From positions 1 to 64,000 of the forward strand of contig NZ_BCWR01000022.1 in assembly GCF_001592305.1 (NCBI RefSeq): a DNA stretch of 64,000 nt, in the 5' to 3' direction. Position 1 is the first letter of the stretch, and the number at the start of each line of letters is the position of its first letter. Source of the stretch: Hydrogenophaga taeniospiralis CCUG 15921 (GTDB lineage Bacteria > Pseudomonadota > Gammaproteobacteria > Burkholderiales > Burkholderiaceae_C). The notes under the pieces were generated by a model. It saw only the letters and a list, made by a program, of their open reading frames with translations, had not been told where the DNA came from and did not search any database. The translations under genes and the position numbers were made by a program. Below, one piece after another: positions 24,119-35,337 of this stretch.

Positions 24119-25585
24119 TCAGCGCGGGACAAGAAAGGCCGCTTTTTCGGTCACCTGGGAAACCTCATCCCCAGTGGACCGGATCTCAAAGTGGATCGGA
24201 TGAGACCCGCTGGCTGCCGCATCGGGTGGCACCTGTACCCTAAGCACCGCAGACCGGACCTCCGTTGGCAACACTTCAATCTCGGTTTCCGAAGCGATGG
24301 TGATGCCCGGCAGCCCTGAGACACTGATCACATAGCGCTGTGTGCTTTCGGTGGCATTCATGACCTGCAGCCGGAACACGTTCTCGATGCGCCCCTGCTC
24401 CACCATGCGAGCCAACACGCCACGATCGCGAATGACGTCAACCTTGAGGGGGGTGCGCATGAAGAGGCTGACCATCACGGCCAGGGTTATGGCCAGCAGG
24501 ATACCGGTATACACCAGAACCCTGGGACGCATCGCGCGGCGGATCATCTGCTGGGTGCTCCAACCCTGTGCCATGCCGTTCTGCGTGGAGTATTTGACGA
24601 GGCCGCGCGGATAGCCCACCTTGTCCATTACCTCATCGCAGACGTCGATGCAGGCCCCGCAACCGATGCATTCGTACTGCAGGCCCTTGCGGATGTCGAT
24701 CCCGGTGGGACACACCTGCACGCACAACGTGCAGTCCACACAGGCCCCCAAGCCCAAAGCCTTTGGGTCCGCCTTCTTGGAGCGTGGTCCACGTGGCTCA
24801 CCGCGTTTCTCGTCGTAGGTAACGATCATCGTGTCCTTGTCGAACATGGCGCTCTGGAAGCGTGCATACGGGCACATGTACTTGCAGACCTGTTCGCGCA
24901 TGAAGCCGGCATTGCCATAGGTGGCAAACCCGTAGAAGAAGATCCAGAAGGTCTGCCAAGGACCGAGGGACGCTGCCAAAGACAACGAGGCCAGTTCACG
25001 AACCGGCGTGAAGTAGCCCACAAAAGTGAAGCCAGTCCAAAGGGCAAACAAGATCCACAGCGCGTGTTTGATCCACTTCTTGCTGAATTTGGCCGCCGAC
25101 AGGGGTGACTGATCGAGCCGCATGCGTGCAGATCGGTCACCTTCGACCTTCTTCTCGATCCACAAGAAAATCTCGGTGTAGACCGTCTGCGGACAGGCGT
25201 AACCGCACCACAAACGTCCCGCCACCGCGGTGAACAGAAACAGTGCCAGCGCCGAGATGACCAACAGCCCCGTGAGGTAGATGAAGTCCTGCGGGTAGAG
25301 CACCAAGCCGAAAATGTAAAAGCGGCGCGCTTCGAGATCGAAGAGCACCGCTTGACGCGCATTCCACTCCAGCCAGGGCAATCCGTAAAACACGATCTGC
25401 GTGATCCAGACCGCCGCCCACCGCCATTTTGAAAACAAGCCTGCGACCGAGCGCGGGTAAATTTTCTGGCGGGAAGCGTACAGAGAAACCATCACCTCAT
25501 CGCCCGCGGCATCTCCCTGCAGTGGCTCCGGAGCGATGGGAATGATCGGCTTGCTGGTGTTGACGTCTGGCGTGGCGGAAGTCAC
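24119..25585 (-). CDS. ccoG: Cytochrome c oxidase accessory protein CcoG (RdxA/FixG)
   Basis: 488 residues. A membrane protein with two 4Fe-4S motifs, CVDCTLCVQVCPTG and CIGCGACIDVC, and several transmembrane helices (LTGLLVISALALFLFTAVAG and others), ending in a periplasmic Ig-like domain. CcoG is thought to help copper delivery to cbb3 oxidase. The start is GTG at 25583-25585. It follows ccoP after a terminator, so it may have lower expression than the oxidase. Confidence 0.93.
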   Translation of the reverse strand: MTSATPDVNTSKPIIPIAPEPLQGDAAGDEVMVSLYASRQKIYPRSVAGLFSKWRWAAVWITQIVFYGLPWLEWNARQAVLFDLEARRFYIFGLVLYPQDFIYLTGLLVISALALFLFTAVAGRLWCGYACPQTVYTEIFLWIEKKVEGDRSARMRLDQSPLSAAKFSKKWIKHALWILFALWTGFTFVGYFTPVRELASLSLAASLGPWQTFWIFFYGFATYGNAGFMREQVCKYMCPYARFQSAMFDKDTMIVTYDEKRGEPRGPRSKKADPKALGLGACVDCTLCVQVCPTGIDIRKGLQYECIGCGACIDVCDEVMDKVGYPRGLVKYSTQNGMAQGWSTQQMIRRAMRPRVLVYTGILLAITLAVMVSLFMRTPLKVDVIRDRGVLARMVEQGRIENVFRLQVMNATESTQRYVISVSGLPGITIASETEIEVLPTEVRSAVLRVQVPPDAAASGSHPIHFEIRSTGDEVSQVTEKAAFLVPR

Positions 25586-25606
25586 AAGGAACCCATGGTT
25601 GGTGAA

Positions 25607-25644
25607 TGAAAAAAGGCTATGCGGTCATGACGACCGCATAGCCT
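25607..25644 (-). terminator. Terminator after ccoP
   Basis: A perfect 13-bp stem (25614-25626 with 25632-25644), 5-nt loop, followed by a T-run on the minus strand. It separates ccoNOQP from ccoG. Confidence 0.85.
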
Positions 25645-25655
25645 CCTCCTCTGCC

Positions 25656-26564
25656 TTAATTGGCAGGCTTGTTCGACATGCCCCAGACGTAGGACGCGAG
25701 CACGTTGATCTGCGCCTCGTTCAGCAAGGCCGACTGCCCTGGCATCTGGTTGGTGAACCCGTTGTTCACGGCGCGAACAATGGCTTCTTCACCCCAGCCA
25801 TGCAGCCAGATGCCGTCGGTCAGGTTGGCAGCGCCCACCGCAGACATGCCTTTGCCGTCCATGCCATGGCAAGCCGCACAAGCAGCGAACTTCTCTTTGC
25901 CTTGGGCAGCTCGTACGGAGTCGTGAGGACTGCCGGACAGGCTCAGCACATAGTTCGCCACGTTGCGCACGTCCTCGGCGCTGCCCACAGCTGCGGCCAT
26001 CGGGGGCATGACACCGGTCCGACCCTGCGCGATCGTCGTCTTGATCGTCGCATGCTCACCACCGCCCAGCCAGTCGTTGTCGGTCAGGTTGGGGAAGCCT
26101 TTGGAACCACGGGCGTCCGAACCATGGCACTGGGCACAGTAGTTCATGAACAGGCGCTCACCGATCGCCATGGCCTCAGAGTCCCCCGCGATCTGCTCTG
26201 GCGTCATGCCATTGAATTTGGCGTAAATGGGTGCGATTGCTGCCTCCACCTTGGCCACCTCGGCAGTGTGCTGACCCCGCGAAGTCCAGCCCAGCACGCC
26301 CTGAAACTTGCCGAACATCGGGTAGAGGGCCCCGTATGCCAAGGCAAAAATGACGGTGATGACGAACAGATAGACCCACCACTTGGGCAGTGGATTGTTC
26401 ATCTCCGCCAGATCGCCGTCCCACACGTGACCAGTGGTGTTGTCGGCATGCGTAGCAGCCTTGGTGGTGCCACTGACCCAAAGCAGGATCAGGCAGGCGA
26501 TGATGCTGACCAGCGTCAGACCACCCACGTAAAGGTGCCAGAAATCACTCGTAAAGTCGCTCAT
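25656..26564 (-). CDS. ccoP: cbb3-type cytochrome c oxidase subunit III (CcoP, dihaem)
   Basis: 302 residues: two N-terminal hydrophobic segments (about 12-29 and 63-84), then two class I cytochrome c domains with CAQCH and CAACH haem motifs and downstream Met ligands in GVMPPM and QMPGQ. Passes electrons from cytochrome c to CcoO/CcoN. Last gene of ccoNOQP. Confidence 0.95.
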   Translation of the reverse strand: MSDFTSDFWHLYVGGLTLVSIIACLILLWVSGTTKAATHADNTTGHVWDGDLAEMNNPLPKWWVYLFVITVIFALAYGALYPMFGKFQGVLGWTSRGQHTAEVAKVEAAIAPIYAKFNGMTPEQIAGDSEAMAIGERLFMNYCAQCHGSDARGSKGFPNLTDNDWLGGGEHATIKTTIAQGRTGVMPPMAAAVGSAEDVRNVANYVLSLSGSPHDSVRAAQGKEKFAACAACHGMDGKGMSAVGAANLTDGIWLHGWGEEAIVRAVNNGFTNQMPGQSALLNEAQINVLASYVWGMSNKPAN

Positions 26565-26590
26565 GATGTTTCTCTTGTTGGTGCCGCGGT

Positions 26591-26728
26591 TTAGTCGTCA
26601 GTGAAGGGCAGCTGGGCTGCCTCGTCAAAACCGGCCTGGTTGCGTTTGGACCAGGCCCAGGCCACGATGCCCACGAATGTCAGAAGACTGACCACTGTCA
26701 CGATGCTGCGCAGGTCATTGATGTCCAT
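26591..26728 (-). CDS. ccoQ: cbb3-type cytochrome c oxidase subunit IV (CcoQ)
   Basis: 45 residues, read directly from the sequence between ccoO and ccoP: begins MDINDLRSIVTVVSLLTFVG, a single membrane helix followed by WAWSKRNQAGFDEAAQLPF. Length, helix and the short W..K tail fit CcoQ, which stabilises the complex. It starts 15 bp after the ccoO stop. Confidence 0.9.
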   Translation of the reverse strand: MDINDLRSIVTVVSLLTFVGIVAWAWSKRNQAGFDEAAQLPFTDD

Positions 26729-26743
26729 GTCGGGCCCCTGTGT

Positions 26744-27364
26744 TTACTTGCGCGCGGTGCCCAGCACCTGCAGGTACGTGATCAGGGCCTCCAGCTCGGT
26801 CTTGCCTTTCACAGCCTCCACCGAACTCGCGATCTCTTCATCGGTGTAGGGAGCCCCCAAGGTGCGCAGCACTTCCATGCGTTTGGGCAGACCGGTTTCA
26901 TCGACCGTTTTCTGCGCGAGCCACGGATAGGCAGGCATGTTCGACTCGGGAACAACGTCACGCGGGTTGTTCAGGTGCGTGCGGTGCCATTCATCGCTGT
27001 AGCGACCACCCACGCGGTGCAGGTCAGGACCCGTGCGCTTGGAGCCCCACTGGAACGGACGGTCATAAACGTACTCACCGGCCACAGAGAAGGGTCCATA
27101 ACGCAGGGTTTCAGCCTGGAAAGGGCGAATCATCTGCGAGTGGCAGTTGTAGCAACCTTCCCTGACGTACACGTCACGGCCAGCGAGCTGCAGCGGGGTG
27201 TAGGGCTTGAGGCCTTCAATCGGCTGCGTGGTGGACTTCTGGAAGAAGAGTGGAACAATTTCCACCAGACCACCCACCGCTACCACGAGCGTGATCAACA
27301 GGATCATGAGAAAGTTGTTGGTCTCGATCCGCGCGTGACCACTGAGCTTTTCGTTTTGTGCCAT
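26744..27364 (-). CDS. ccoO: cbb3-type cytochrome c oxidase subunit II (CcoO, monohaem)
   Basis: 206 residues: one N-terminal membrane anchor (FLMILLITLVVAVGGLVEIVPLFF), then a cytochrome c domain with CYNCHSQMIRP (haem c) and an axial Met in ESNMPAYPWL. Starts 11 bp after ccoN. Confidence 0.96.
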   Translation of the reverse strand: MAQNEKLSGHARIETNNFLMILLITLVVAVGGLVEIVPLFFQKSTTQPIEGLKPYTPLQLAGRDVYVREGCYNCHSQMIRPFQAETLRYGPFSVAGEYVYDRPFQWGSKRTGPDLHRVGGRYSDEWHRTHLNNPRDVVPESNMPAYPWLAQKTVDETGLPKRMEVLRTLGAPYTDEEIASSVEAVKGKTELEALITYLQVLGTARK

Positions 27365-27375
27365 TGTGATTCTCC

Positions 27376-28821
<1,446 letters not shown>

Positions 28822-28879
28822 ACAGAACTCCTCATAAATGTCGCTCGTTGGAGTGTCCTCACGGCACCCTCCATGCGCC

Positions 28880-28893
28880 TTGACTTAAGTCAA
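28880..28893. promoter_or_regulatory. FNR box upstream of ccoN
   Basis: TTGAC-TTAA-GTCAA, a symmetric near-consensus FNR site about 60 bp before the ccoN start. It overlaps the stop codon of ccoS. Confidence 0.8.
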
Positions 28894-29027
28894 TCGCCCC
28901 GAAGAATGCGCTCGCCCTCGCGCTCTATGTTGTCGAATTGCCCCGCCTGAAGCGCCCACCAAAAGACCCCCATGATGGCAAACACAAGCAGCACCGAGAT
29001 GGGGATCAGCAGATACAAAACATCCAT
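28890..29027 (-). CDS. ccoS: cbb3 oxidase assembly protein CcoS
   Basis: 45 residues, below the usual ORF cut-off: begins MDVLYLLIPISVLLVFAIMG, one membrane helix, then VFWWALQAGQFDN. The segment FxWAxxxGQFDD-like is the CcoS signature. CcoS is needed for haem/copper insertion into CcoN. It follows ccoI by 43 bp, the usual order ccoI-ccoS, and its end carries the ccoN FNR box. Confidence 0.9.
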   Translation of the reverse strand: MDVLYLLIPISVLLVFAIMGVFWWALQAGQFDNIEREGERILRGD

Positions 29028-29070
29028 GATGAATACCTTTATCAATCGAACACTGAGAACACCGTGCGCC

Positions 29071-31488
29071 TCATGCCAACGAGGCCGTACTCACAGTGGT
29101 TGTTGAAACACCCGCTGTGACCTTGGACGCCAAACGCAGCGCGTTGACGATCACCAGCAACGAACTGCCCGCCATGCCAAGCCCGGCGAGCCAGGGAGGC
29201 ATCCAGCCCACGAGCGCCAAGGGTACGCTCACGAGGTTGTAGACGGCGGCCCAGACGAGGTTCTGCCGCACGATGCGCAGCGTGGACCGGGCCTGACGCA
29301 ATGTCAAGACCACGCCCATGACCTCACCCCCCTGGATCACATAGTCCGACTGGGCTTGTGCCAACGGCGCAGCGTGGCCTAGTGCAAAAGAGGTATTGGC
29401 TCGCGCCAGCACCGGGCCGTCGTTGAGACCATCACCCACCATGGCCAACCGCATGCCCTGCGTTTGCAAAGCCGCCACCTCGATCAGTTTTTGCTCGGGT
29501 GACGCGCCTGCGATCACATGATCCACCCCCACCGCACACCCCACCTGCATGGCGGCACTCTCGCGATCGCCGGAAAGCAGCCAAGTGCGCACCCCCATGG
29601 CACGCAGTGCAGCGACCGCATCCCGGGCGTCTTCGCGCAACCCCTCCTGCAATTCGAACGTCGCCATCCAGCCCTGGTCGTCCGCCAGAAAAGCCCTGGG
29701 CGCATCATCATTCGAGCGCTCGGTGTTCCGTGCACCGCAGAATGCCGCCGAGCCCAGCCGTACCCGAGCGCCATCGGCGCGCCGTGCCTGCATGCCCTGC
29801 CCGGCAACCTCAGCCAGTTCCGTCAGGGAAAGCACCTCACCGGCCTGCTCCACCGAAACCGACTGCGCTATCGCACGCGAGACCGGGTGCAGCGACCCCG
29901 CTGCCAGCGCTCCGGCCAATGCCAGTGCCTGCTCCCTGCCCACCCCCTCACGCGTGCGCACCCCAACCAGCACCAGCCTGTCATGCGTCAGCGTGCCCGT
30001 CTTGTCAAACACCACGGCATTGATGCCAGCCAAGGCTTCGAACGCCTGCAACCGCCGCACGAGGATGCCGCGTCGGGCCAGCGCACCGGCAGACGTGAGC
30101 ATGGCGGCGGGCGTGGCCAGTGAGAGCGCGCAAGGGCAGGTGACGATGAGCACAGCAACGGCCACCGCGAGCGCCTTGGTGTGATCGATCTGCCACCAGT
30201 AGAAGCCTGCCAGGGCCGCAGCGAGCAACACCAGCACCAGAAACGGCGCGGCAACGCGGTCGGCCAGCACGGCCAGACGGGGCTTCTCGGTGGACGCCCG
30301 CTCCATCAGCGCAACGATCTGGGCGAATCGGGTATCGCGCCCAAGCCGGGCAATCCGCACCAGGACCGGGCCACCCAGATTGAAGCTGCCAGCCACCACG
30401 CCCTGTCCCTGCGCACGTGTGACCGGATGCGACTCGCCCGTCAACAAGGCTTCATCCACCGTGGCCGACTCGCTCAGGATGTTGCCATCACCAGGGAACG
30501 CCTGCCCCGCCTGCACACGTACCACATCCCCGACGATCAGACGGCGGATGGACACGATTTCAAAACCGCCTGCGGGCATCTGCCGCTCGCACACGTCGGG
30601 CAAGCGGTTCATCAGACTGTCGAGCGCGCCGGCCGTGCGGTCGCGGGCCTTGAGTTCAAGGTAACGCCCGCCCAGCAGGAAAAACACGAACATGGTCAGC
30701 GAGTCGAACCAGACCTCGTGGCCCCAGACGCCACTGGGATCGAACGTGGAGGCCGAACTGGCCAGAAAGGTCACGAGAATGCCGATCGACACCGGCGTAT
30801 CCATACCGGCCCTGCCCAGCTTCAGGTCGCGCCAGGCGCTGCTGAAGAAGGGACCACTGGCGAAAAACACCACGGGCAGACTCAGCACCCAGCTGGCCCA
30901 GCGCAGCAACTGATCGATGTCGGCAGGGATCTCACCCGGCTCGGCAATGTAGGCAGGCCATGCGTACATCATGACCTGCATGGCACAAAAGCCCGCCACG
31001 AACAAGCGCCACAAAGCCTGACGCGTTTCACGCAGGCGTTCACTGATGGACAGGGCCTGCTGCATCGGCAGCAGCCGGTACCCGGTCTGGCCCACCGCAC
31101 GGGCCAAGCTGGACATCGTGGTCTGGGCAGGGTCCCAGCGCAGCGTGAGCCGCCGCGTGGCTGCGTGCACCTGCGCGCGCTCCACACCCGGCAGATCCTG
31201 CAGCGCGCACTCGACGGTGTCGGCACAGGCCGCGCAATACATGCCCTGCACCATCAACACCGATTCGGCCGAGGTGCGACCGTCCACTTCACTGAACCGT
31301 GTGAACTCCTGCTGCTCGACGGGGTCGTCAAGTACCGCGAAGTTGTCGGTCACGGTGAGCGGCCCGCGGTGACCCTCCAGCCAGCCGCGTGAACCAGGCA
31401 TAGATGGTTCGTCCTGAGTGGCCTGGCCGTCAGAATGCGGATCGGCGAGCAAAGACCCCACCGGCGGCGCGGTGGCGGCCTCGTTCAT
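29071..31488 (-). CDS. ccoI: Copper-translocating P-type ATPase CcoI
   Basis: 805 residues (ATG at 31488; a TTG at 31506 is an alternative). An N-terminal metal-binding domain with GMYCAACADTVE, eight membrane helices, the transport motif TCPCALS, phosphorylation site DKTGTLTHD and the ATP hinge VGDGLNDGPVL. This is the CopA2/FixI group that exports Cu(I) to the periplasm for cbb3 assembly, consistent with the neighbours ccoS and ccoN. Poly-acidic leader of about 80 residues precedes the metal domain. Confidence 0.93.
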   Translation of the reverse strand: MNEAATAPPVGSLLADPHSDGQATQDEPSMPGSRGWLEGHRGPLTVTDNFAVLDDPVEQQEFTRFSEVDGRTSAESVLMVQGMYCAACADTVECALQDLPGVERAQVHAATRRLTLRWDPAQTTMSSLARAVGQTGYRLLPMQQALSISERLRETRQALWRLFVAGFCAMQVMMYAWPAYIAEPGEIPADIDQLLRWASWVLSLPVVFFASGPFFSSAWRDLKLGRAGMDTPVSIGILVTFLASSASTFDPSGVWGHEVWFDSLTMFVFFLLGGRYLELKARDRTAGALDSLMNRLPDVCERQMPAGGFEIVSIRRLIVGDVVRVQAGQAFPGDGNILSESATVDEALLTGESHPVTRAQGQGVVAGSFNLGGPVLVRIARLGRDTRFAQIVALMERASTEKPRLAVLADRVAAPFLVLVLLAAALAGFYWWQIDHTKALAVAVAVLIVTCPCALSLATPAAMLTSAGALARRGILVRRLQAFEALAGINAVVFDKTGTLTHDRLVLVGVRTREGVGREQALALAGALAAGSLHPVSRAIAQSVSVEQAGEVLSLTELAEVAGQGMQARRADGARVRLGSAAFCGARNTERSNDDAPRAFLADDQGWMATFELQEGLREDARDAVAALRAMGVRTWLLSGDRESAAMQVGCAVGVDHVIAGASPEQKLIEVAALQTQGMRLAMVGDGLNDGPVLARANTSFALGHAAPLAQAQSDYVIQGGEVMGVVLTLRQARSTLRIVRQNLVWAAVYNLVSVPLALVGWMPPWLAGLGMAGSSLLVIVNALRLASKVTAGVSTTTVSTASLA

Positions 31489-31522
31489 GCTTCGAGGGTA
31501 ATTCAAGAGGCTTTCCTCACGC

Positions 31523-31563
31523 TTGATTTAAGTCAACCGAACGCGGCCGGTCTTTGCTAGTCT
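31523..31563 (+). promoter_or_regulatory. FNR-dependent promoter of the usp gene
   Basis: FNR box TTGAT-TTAA-GTCAA (31523-31536) and TAGTCT -10 (31558-31563). With the start of transcription near 31571 the box centre is at -41.5, a class II FNR promoter. The box also faces ccoI on the other strand. Confidence 0.75.
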
Positions 31564-31598
31564 ATGGTTGTTCCAGCAATTACCCGAGGAGATGCAGC

Positions 31599-32042
31599 AT
31601 GTACAAACGGATTTTGATCGCGACAGACGGCTCGAAACTCTCCCAACAAGCCGTGGAGCATGGCATCAATCTGGCCGACCTGACGGGTGCAGAAGTGATC
31701 GCCCTCAAGGTGGTCCCGCGCTATCCGCAGACCTATTTCGAAGGAGGTGTGGCGCTCGCTGCGGCCGAAGTGGCCCGCATCGAAAAGCAGTGGCTGGACG
31801 AGGCCATGGAAGCCGTCAACGCGGTGAAGTCGGCCGGTCAGTTGCGCGAGGTGAAGGTCAAGCCGATCACAGTGAAGTCCGACCTGATCGCCGAAGCCAT
31901 CATCGCTGCGGCCAAGCGCAACAAGTGCGACCTGATCGTGATGGCCTCACATGGCCGTCGGGGCCTCAAGCGGCTGTTGCTCGGCAGTGAGACCCAGCAG
32001 GTGCTGACCCACTCGCACATCCCGGTGCTCGTCTTGCGGTGA
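31599..32042 (+). CDS. Universal stress protein (UspA family)
   Basis: 147 residues, a single Usp domain: MYKRILIATDGSKLSQQAVEH at the start and the ATP-binding loop GSHGRRG-type motif seen as MASHGRRGLKRLLLGSETQQVLTHS near the end. GAGGAG eight bases before the ATG. The FNR box upstream suggests induction when oxygen falls, as reported for some Usp genes in proteobacteria. Its role is otherwise unspecified. Confidence 0.9.
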   Translation: MYKRILIATDGSKLSQQAVEHGINLADLTGAEVIALKVVPRYPQTYFEGGVALAAAEVARIEKQWLDEAMEAVNAVKSAGQLREVKVKPITVKSDLIAEAIIAAAKRNKCDLIVMASHGRRGLKRLLLGSETQQVLTHSHIPVLVLR

Positions 32043-32112
32043 CCCCCCATGCCGGGCTCACGTGGAGGTGAGCCAGGCATTGCAAGATCAAAGGTGCAGC
32101 GGGGCTCGGCCC

Positions 32113-33670
32113 TCAGTCAACGAACAGGGCCTTGTACCGTTCGCGCAGCAGGTTCTTCTGCACTTTGCCCATGGTGTTGCGTGGCAGTTCGTCCACCACG
32201 AAACAGCGTTTGGGTATCTTGAAATGGGCCAGTTGCGCCTTGAGGCTGGCGATGAGCTGCTCGGGATTCACCTGACTGCCGGGTCGAGCAATCACCACCG
32301 CCACACCCACCTCACCGAAGTCCGGGTGCGGCACGCCAACCACGGCGCTCTCCGCCACACCGGGCAAACCGTTGATGAAACCTTCGACTTCGGCCGGGTA
32401 CACGTTGGTAGCCCCCGGAAATGATGAGGTCCTTGCTGCGCCCGACGATGGTCACGTAGCCCTGGGCATCCACGTATCCCACGTCGCCTGTCCTGAAAAA
32501 CCCATCGGTGGTGAACTCTTCCGCGGTTTTTTCCGGCATGCGCCAATAGCCCTTGAACACATTGGGTCCGCGCACCTGGATCGCGCCGGTGGCGCCCGCG
32601 GTCAAAACGTGCTCCGTTTCGTCCACCACACGCAAGTCCACGCCCGGCAGCGGAAATCCCACCGTACCGCCACGCCGTTCGGCGAGCCCACCGTGGCGAA
32701 GATCGGCTTCGCAGGGGTTGGAGGTCAGCATGATGGTTTCGCTCATGCCATAGCGCTCCAGGATGGTGTGCCCGGTGCGAAGCTTCCAGGTGTTGAAAGT
32801 CTCGACCAGCAACGGCGCCGAACCCGATATGAACAGACGCATGTGCGCCGCCTGCTGCGGGGTGAGCCCCGGTTCGGCCAGCAGACGCACATACAGCGTG
32901 GGAACGCCCATGAACACGGTGGCCCGCGGCAGCAACGACACCACGGTGGGTGCGTCAAAACGGTTGAGCCACAGCATGGGGCTGCCGTTGATCAGGGCAC
33001 CGTGGATCGCTACGAACAGGCCATGCACATGAAAGATCGGCAAGGCGTGAATCAGCACGTCGTCCGGACGCCAGCACCAATAGTCGCGCAGCACCAGCGC
33101 GTTGCTGAGCATGTTGCCGTGCGTGAGCATGGCGCCCTTGCTGCGGCCCGTGGTTCCACTGGTATAGATGATGACCGCCAGATCGTCGGCCGCACACACG
33201 GCGGGCTGGTGCACGGTGCTGTGGTGGGCCGCGCGCTCCAGCAGACTGCCGCCGCGCGCCTCGTCCAGGGTGAACACATGACGCGTGCCCGCCATGAAAG
33301 CAATCTTGGAAACCCAGCCAAAATGCGCTGGACTGCACACCACCACCGCGGGTTCGGCGTTGCCAATGAAGTACTCGATTTCGGCGCTTTGGTAGGCGGT
33401 ATTGAGTGGCAGGAAGACAAACCCCGCACGCAGCGTGGCGAGGTACAGGATGAGCGCCTCGACCGATTTTTCCACCTGCACGGCAATGCGGGCACCGGCT
33501 GGCAGCTCCAGCGAGGCCAGCAGATTGGCCACCATGGCTGTGGCCTGATCCAGGTCGCGCCACGAATAGCGCAGCACCGGCCCCGCCCCGCCCACGGTTT
33601 CAATGGCACAGGCATCCTGATCGGCTGGAAACGCCGCGCGCAGCGCGGCAAAAAGGTTGTGGTTGCGCAT
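32113..33670 (-). pseudogene. matB: Malonyl-CoA synthetase gene interrupted by a +1 frameshift
   Basis: Two frames together encode one acyl-CoA synthetase of about 518 residues. The first (start 33670) holds IIYTSGTTGRSKGAMLTHGN, ALPIFHVHGLF, ERYGMSETIML and SKDLIISGGY, then goes astray. The second frame resumes at VYPAEVEGFINGLPG and ends with the catalytic-Lys segment NTMGKVQKNLL. The break is one extra G at 32407-32408 (plus strand) in the sequence for GGYN-VYP. MatB makes malonyl-CoA from malonate; the ALPIFHVHGL motif is typical. It is either a real pseudogene or a sequencing error. Followed upstream by an enoyl-CoA hydratase 11 bp away. Confidence 0.8.
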
Positions 33671-33681
33671 GAAAGTCGGTG

Positions 33682-34467
33682 TCAGAACTGGGGTGGCCGT
33701 TTGGCCAGGAAGGCAGAGATGCCTTCGATGTGTTCGGCGCTGTCCGCGTACCGGTAAGCGTCCGCCAGCAGCGCGGCAGAAGGGTCGACGCCCTGCCCTC
33801 GCCCAACGAGCGCGCGCAGTGTCTGCTTGTTCAGGCGTGCGGCCTGCGGACTCAGCCGCATCATGCTGTCGATCAGGACGCGGACCTCCGTGTCCAGAGC
33901 ATCCCCGGGCAGCACACGATTGAGAAAACCGCGGGCCTTCATCTCGGCTGCGGGCAACACGGCCGCAGCCAACAGCATCTCGCGCGCGGTCAGCTCACCG
34001 GCCGCGCCGGCCACCAGTTGGGCCTCACGCGGCGCCATGGGGAAACCGAGTTTCGCGATCGGCGCACCAAAGCGTGCGGACTCACTGGCCAGGCGCAGGT
34101 CGCAACAACTGGCGATCTCCATGCCCGCCCCCATGCAGTTGCCAGCGATCTGCGCCACGACAGGCAGGTCGCACTCCAGTATGGCGCTCAGCCCACCCCA
34201 GACATCGTCTTCGTGAAAGGCTCGGAGCGCCGCTTCGTCAAAGCGGAAATCCGGGTACTCCGAAATGTCTCCGCCCGCGCAGAAATGCCCCTCATGGCCT
34301 TGCACCAGCACGCAACGCACGGTTTCACTGAGCGCCAGTTGTTCAAAGACCCGGCGCAGTTCGCGCCACATGGGCCGCGACATGGCGTTGAGTTTGCCCG
34401 GGTTGCACAGTGTGACGCTGGCCAGCCCGCCGTCGATCCGGCAATCCACCCAGCCAGAGGGGTTCAC
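33682..34467 (-). CDS. Enoyl-CoA hydratase/isomerase family protein
   Basis: 261 residues, crotonase fold. The oxyanion-hole motifs are HFCAGGDISEYP and GNCMGAGMEIASCCDLRLAS. The usual second catalytic Glu region is FPMAPREAQLV. Start taken as GTG at 34467 because it overlaps the lgt stop (GTGA), which means coupled translation; the longer start at 34554 lies inside lgt. It precedes matB by 11 bp, so the two may handle a short CoA ester together. Confidence 0.85.
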   Translation of the reverse strand: MNPSGWVDCRIDGGLASVTLCNPGKLNAMSRPMWRELRRVFEQLALSETVRCVLVQGHEGHFCAGGDISEYPDFRFDEAALRAFHEDDVWGGLSAILECDLPVVAQIAGNCMGAGMEIASCCDLRLASESARFGAPIAKLGFPMAPREAQLVAGAAGELTAREMLLAAAVLPAAEMKARGFLNRVLPGDALDTEVRVLIDSMMRLSPQAARLNKQTLRALVGRGQGVDPSAALLADAYRYADSAEHIEGISAFLAKRPPQF

Positions 34468-35291
34468 AGGGGCGCCCCTGCGCCCGCCCCCCCACGACGG
34501 CCGAACCACCACCACATGAAGGCCCCCGCCAGAATCATGGGCACGCAAAGCCATTGACCCATGCTCATGCCCAGCGACAACAACCCAAGGTGGTCATCGG
34601 GCTGACGGAAAAACTCGGCGATGAAACGGAAAACCCCATAGCCGAACAGGAACACCGCCGACACCTGCCCACGCGCGCGCTCCTTGCGCGCATAGAGCCA
34701 GAGCAACACAAACAGCAGCAGCCCCTCCAGCAGAAACTGGTAGACCTGTGAGGGGTGGCGCGGCAGGTCTCCCGCGCCGCGGAACACCATGCCCCAAGGC
34801 AAGGACGGATCGGCCACGCGGCCCCATAGCTCGCCATTGATGAAGTTGCCCAGGCGCCCAGCGGCCAAGCCCGTGGGCACGCAGGGCGCCACGAAGTCCA
34901 TCACCTGCATGAACGGCCGCTGGCGGCTGCGGGCATACCAGACCATGGCCGCCATCACACCCAACAGACCGCCGTGAAAACTCATGCCACCCTGCCAGAC
35001 CGCGAAGATCTCCAGCGGATGCGCCAGGTAGTAAGCAGGTTTGTAAAACAGGCAATACCCGATGCGCCCCCCGAGCACCACACCCATCACACCCAGGAAC
35101 AGGATGTCTTCGGTGTCGCGTCGGGTCCAGGGCGCGGGCTGGCGCAAGGAGGCAAATGGCTCGTGGCGCAAGCGGGCATTGGCCAACAGCATGAACAGGC
35201 CGAAGGCCGCGAGGTAGGTCAGACCGTACCAGTGGATGGCCAGCGGCCCCAGCTGCAGAGCGACCGGATCGATTTGAGGATGGATCAGCAT
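34464..35291 (-). CDS. lgt: Prolipoprotein diacylglyceryl transferase
   Basis: 275 residues, seven membrane helices. Transfers diacylglycerol from phosphatidylglycerol to the lipobox Cys. Catalytic MSFHGGLLGV (His) and the Lgt signature GRLGNFINGELWGR are complete. The start at 35291 gives MLIHPQIDPVALQLGPLAIHWYG, the family start; longer frames overlap ilvD. Confidence 0.96.
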   Translation of the reverse strand: MLIHPQIDPVALQLGPLAIHWYGLTYLAAFGLFMLLANARLRHEPFASLRQPAPWTRRDTEDILFLGVMGVVLGGRIGYCLFYKPAYYLAHPLEIFAVWQGGMSFHGGLLGVMAAMVWYARSRQRPFMQVMDFVAPCVPTGLAAGRLGNFINGELWGRVADPSLPWGMVFRGAGDLPRHPSQVYQFLLEGLLLFVLLWLYARKERARGQVSAVFLFGYGVFRFIAEFFRQPDDHLGLLSLGMSMGQWLCVPMILAGAFMWWWFGRRGGAGAGAPL

Positions 35292-35337
35292 GGTCTGCGA
35301 TTGTGCACGCAAGCCATGCCGACCCGACCCGCGTTCG

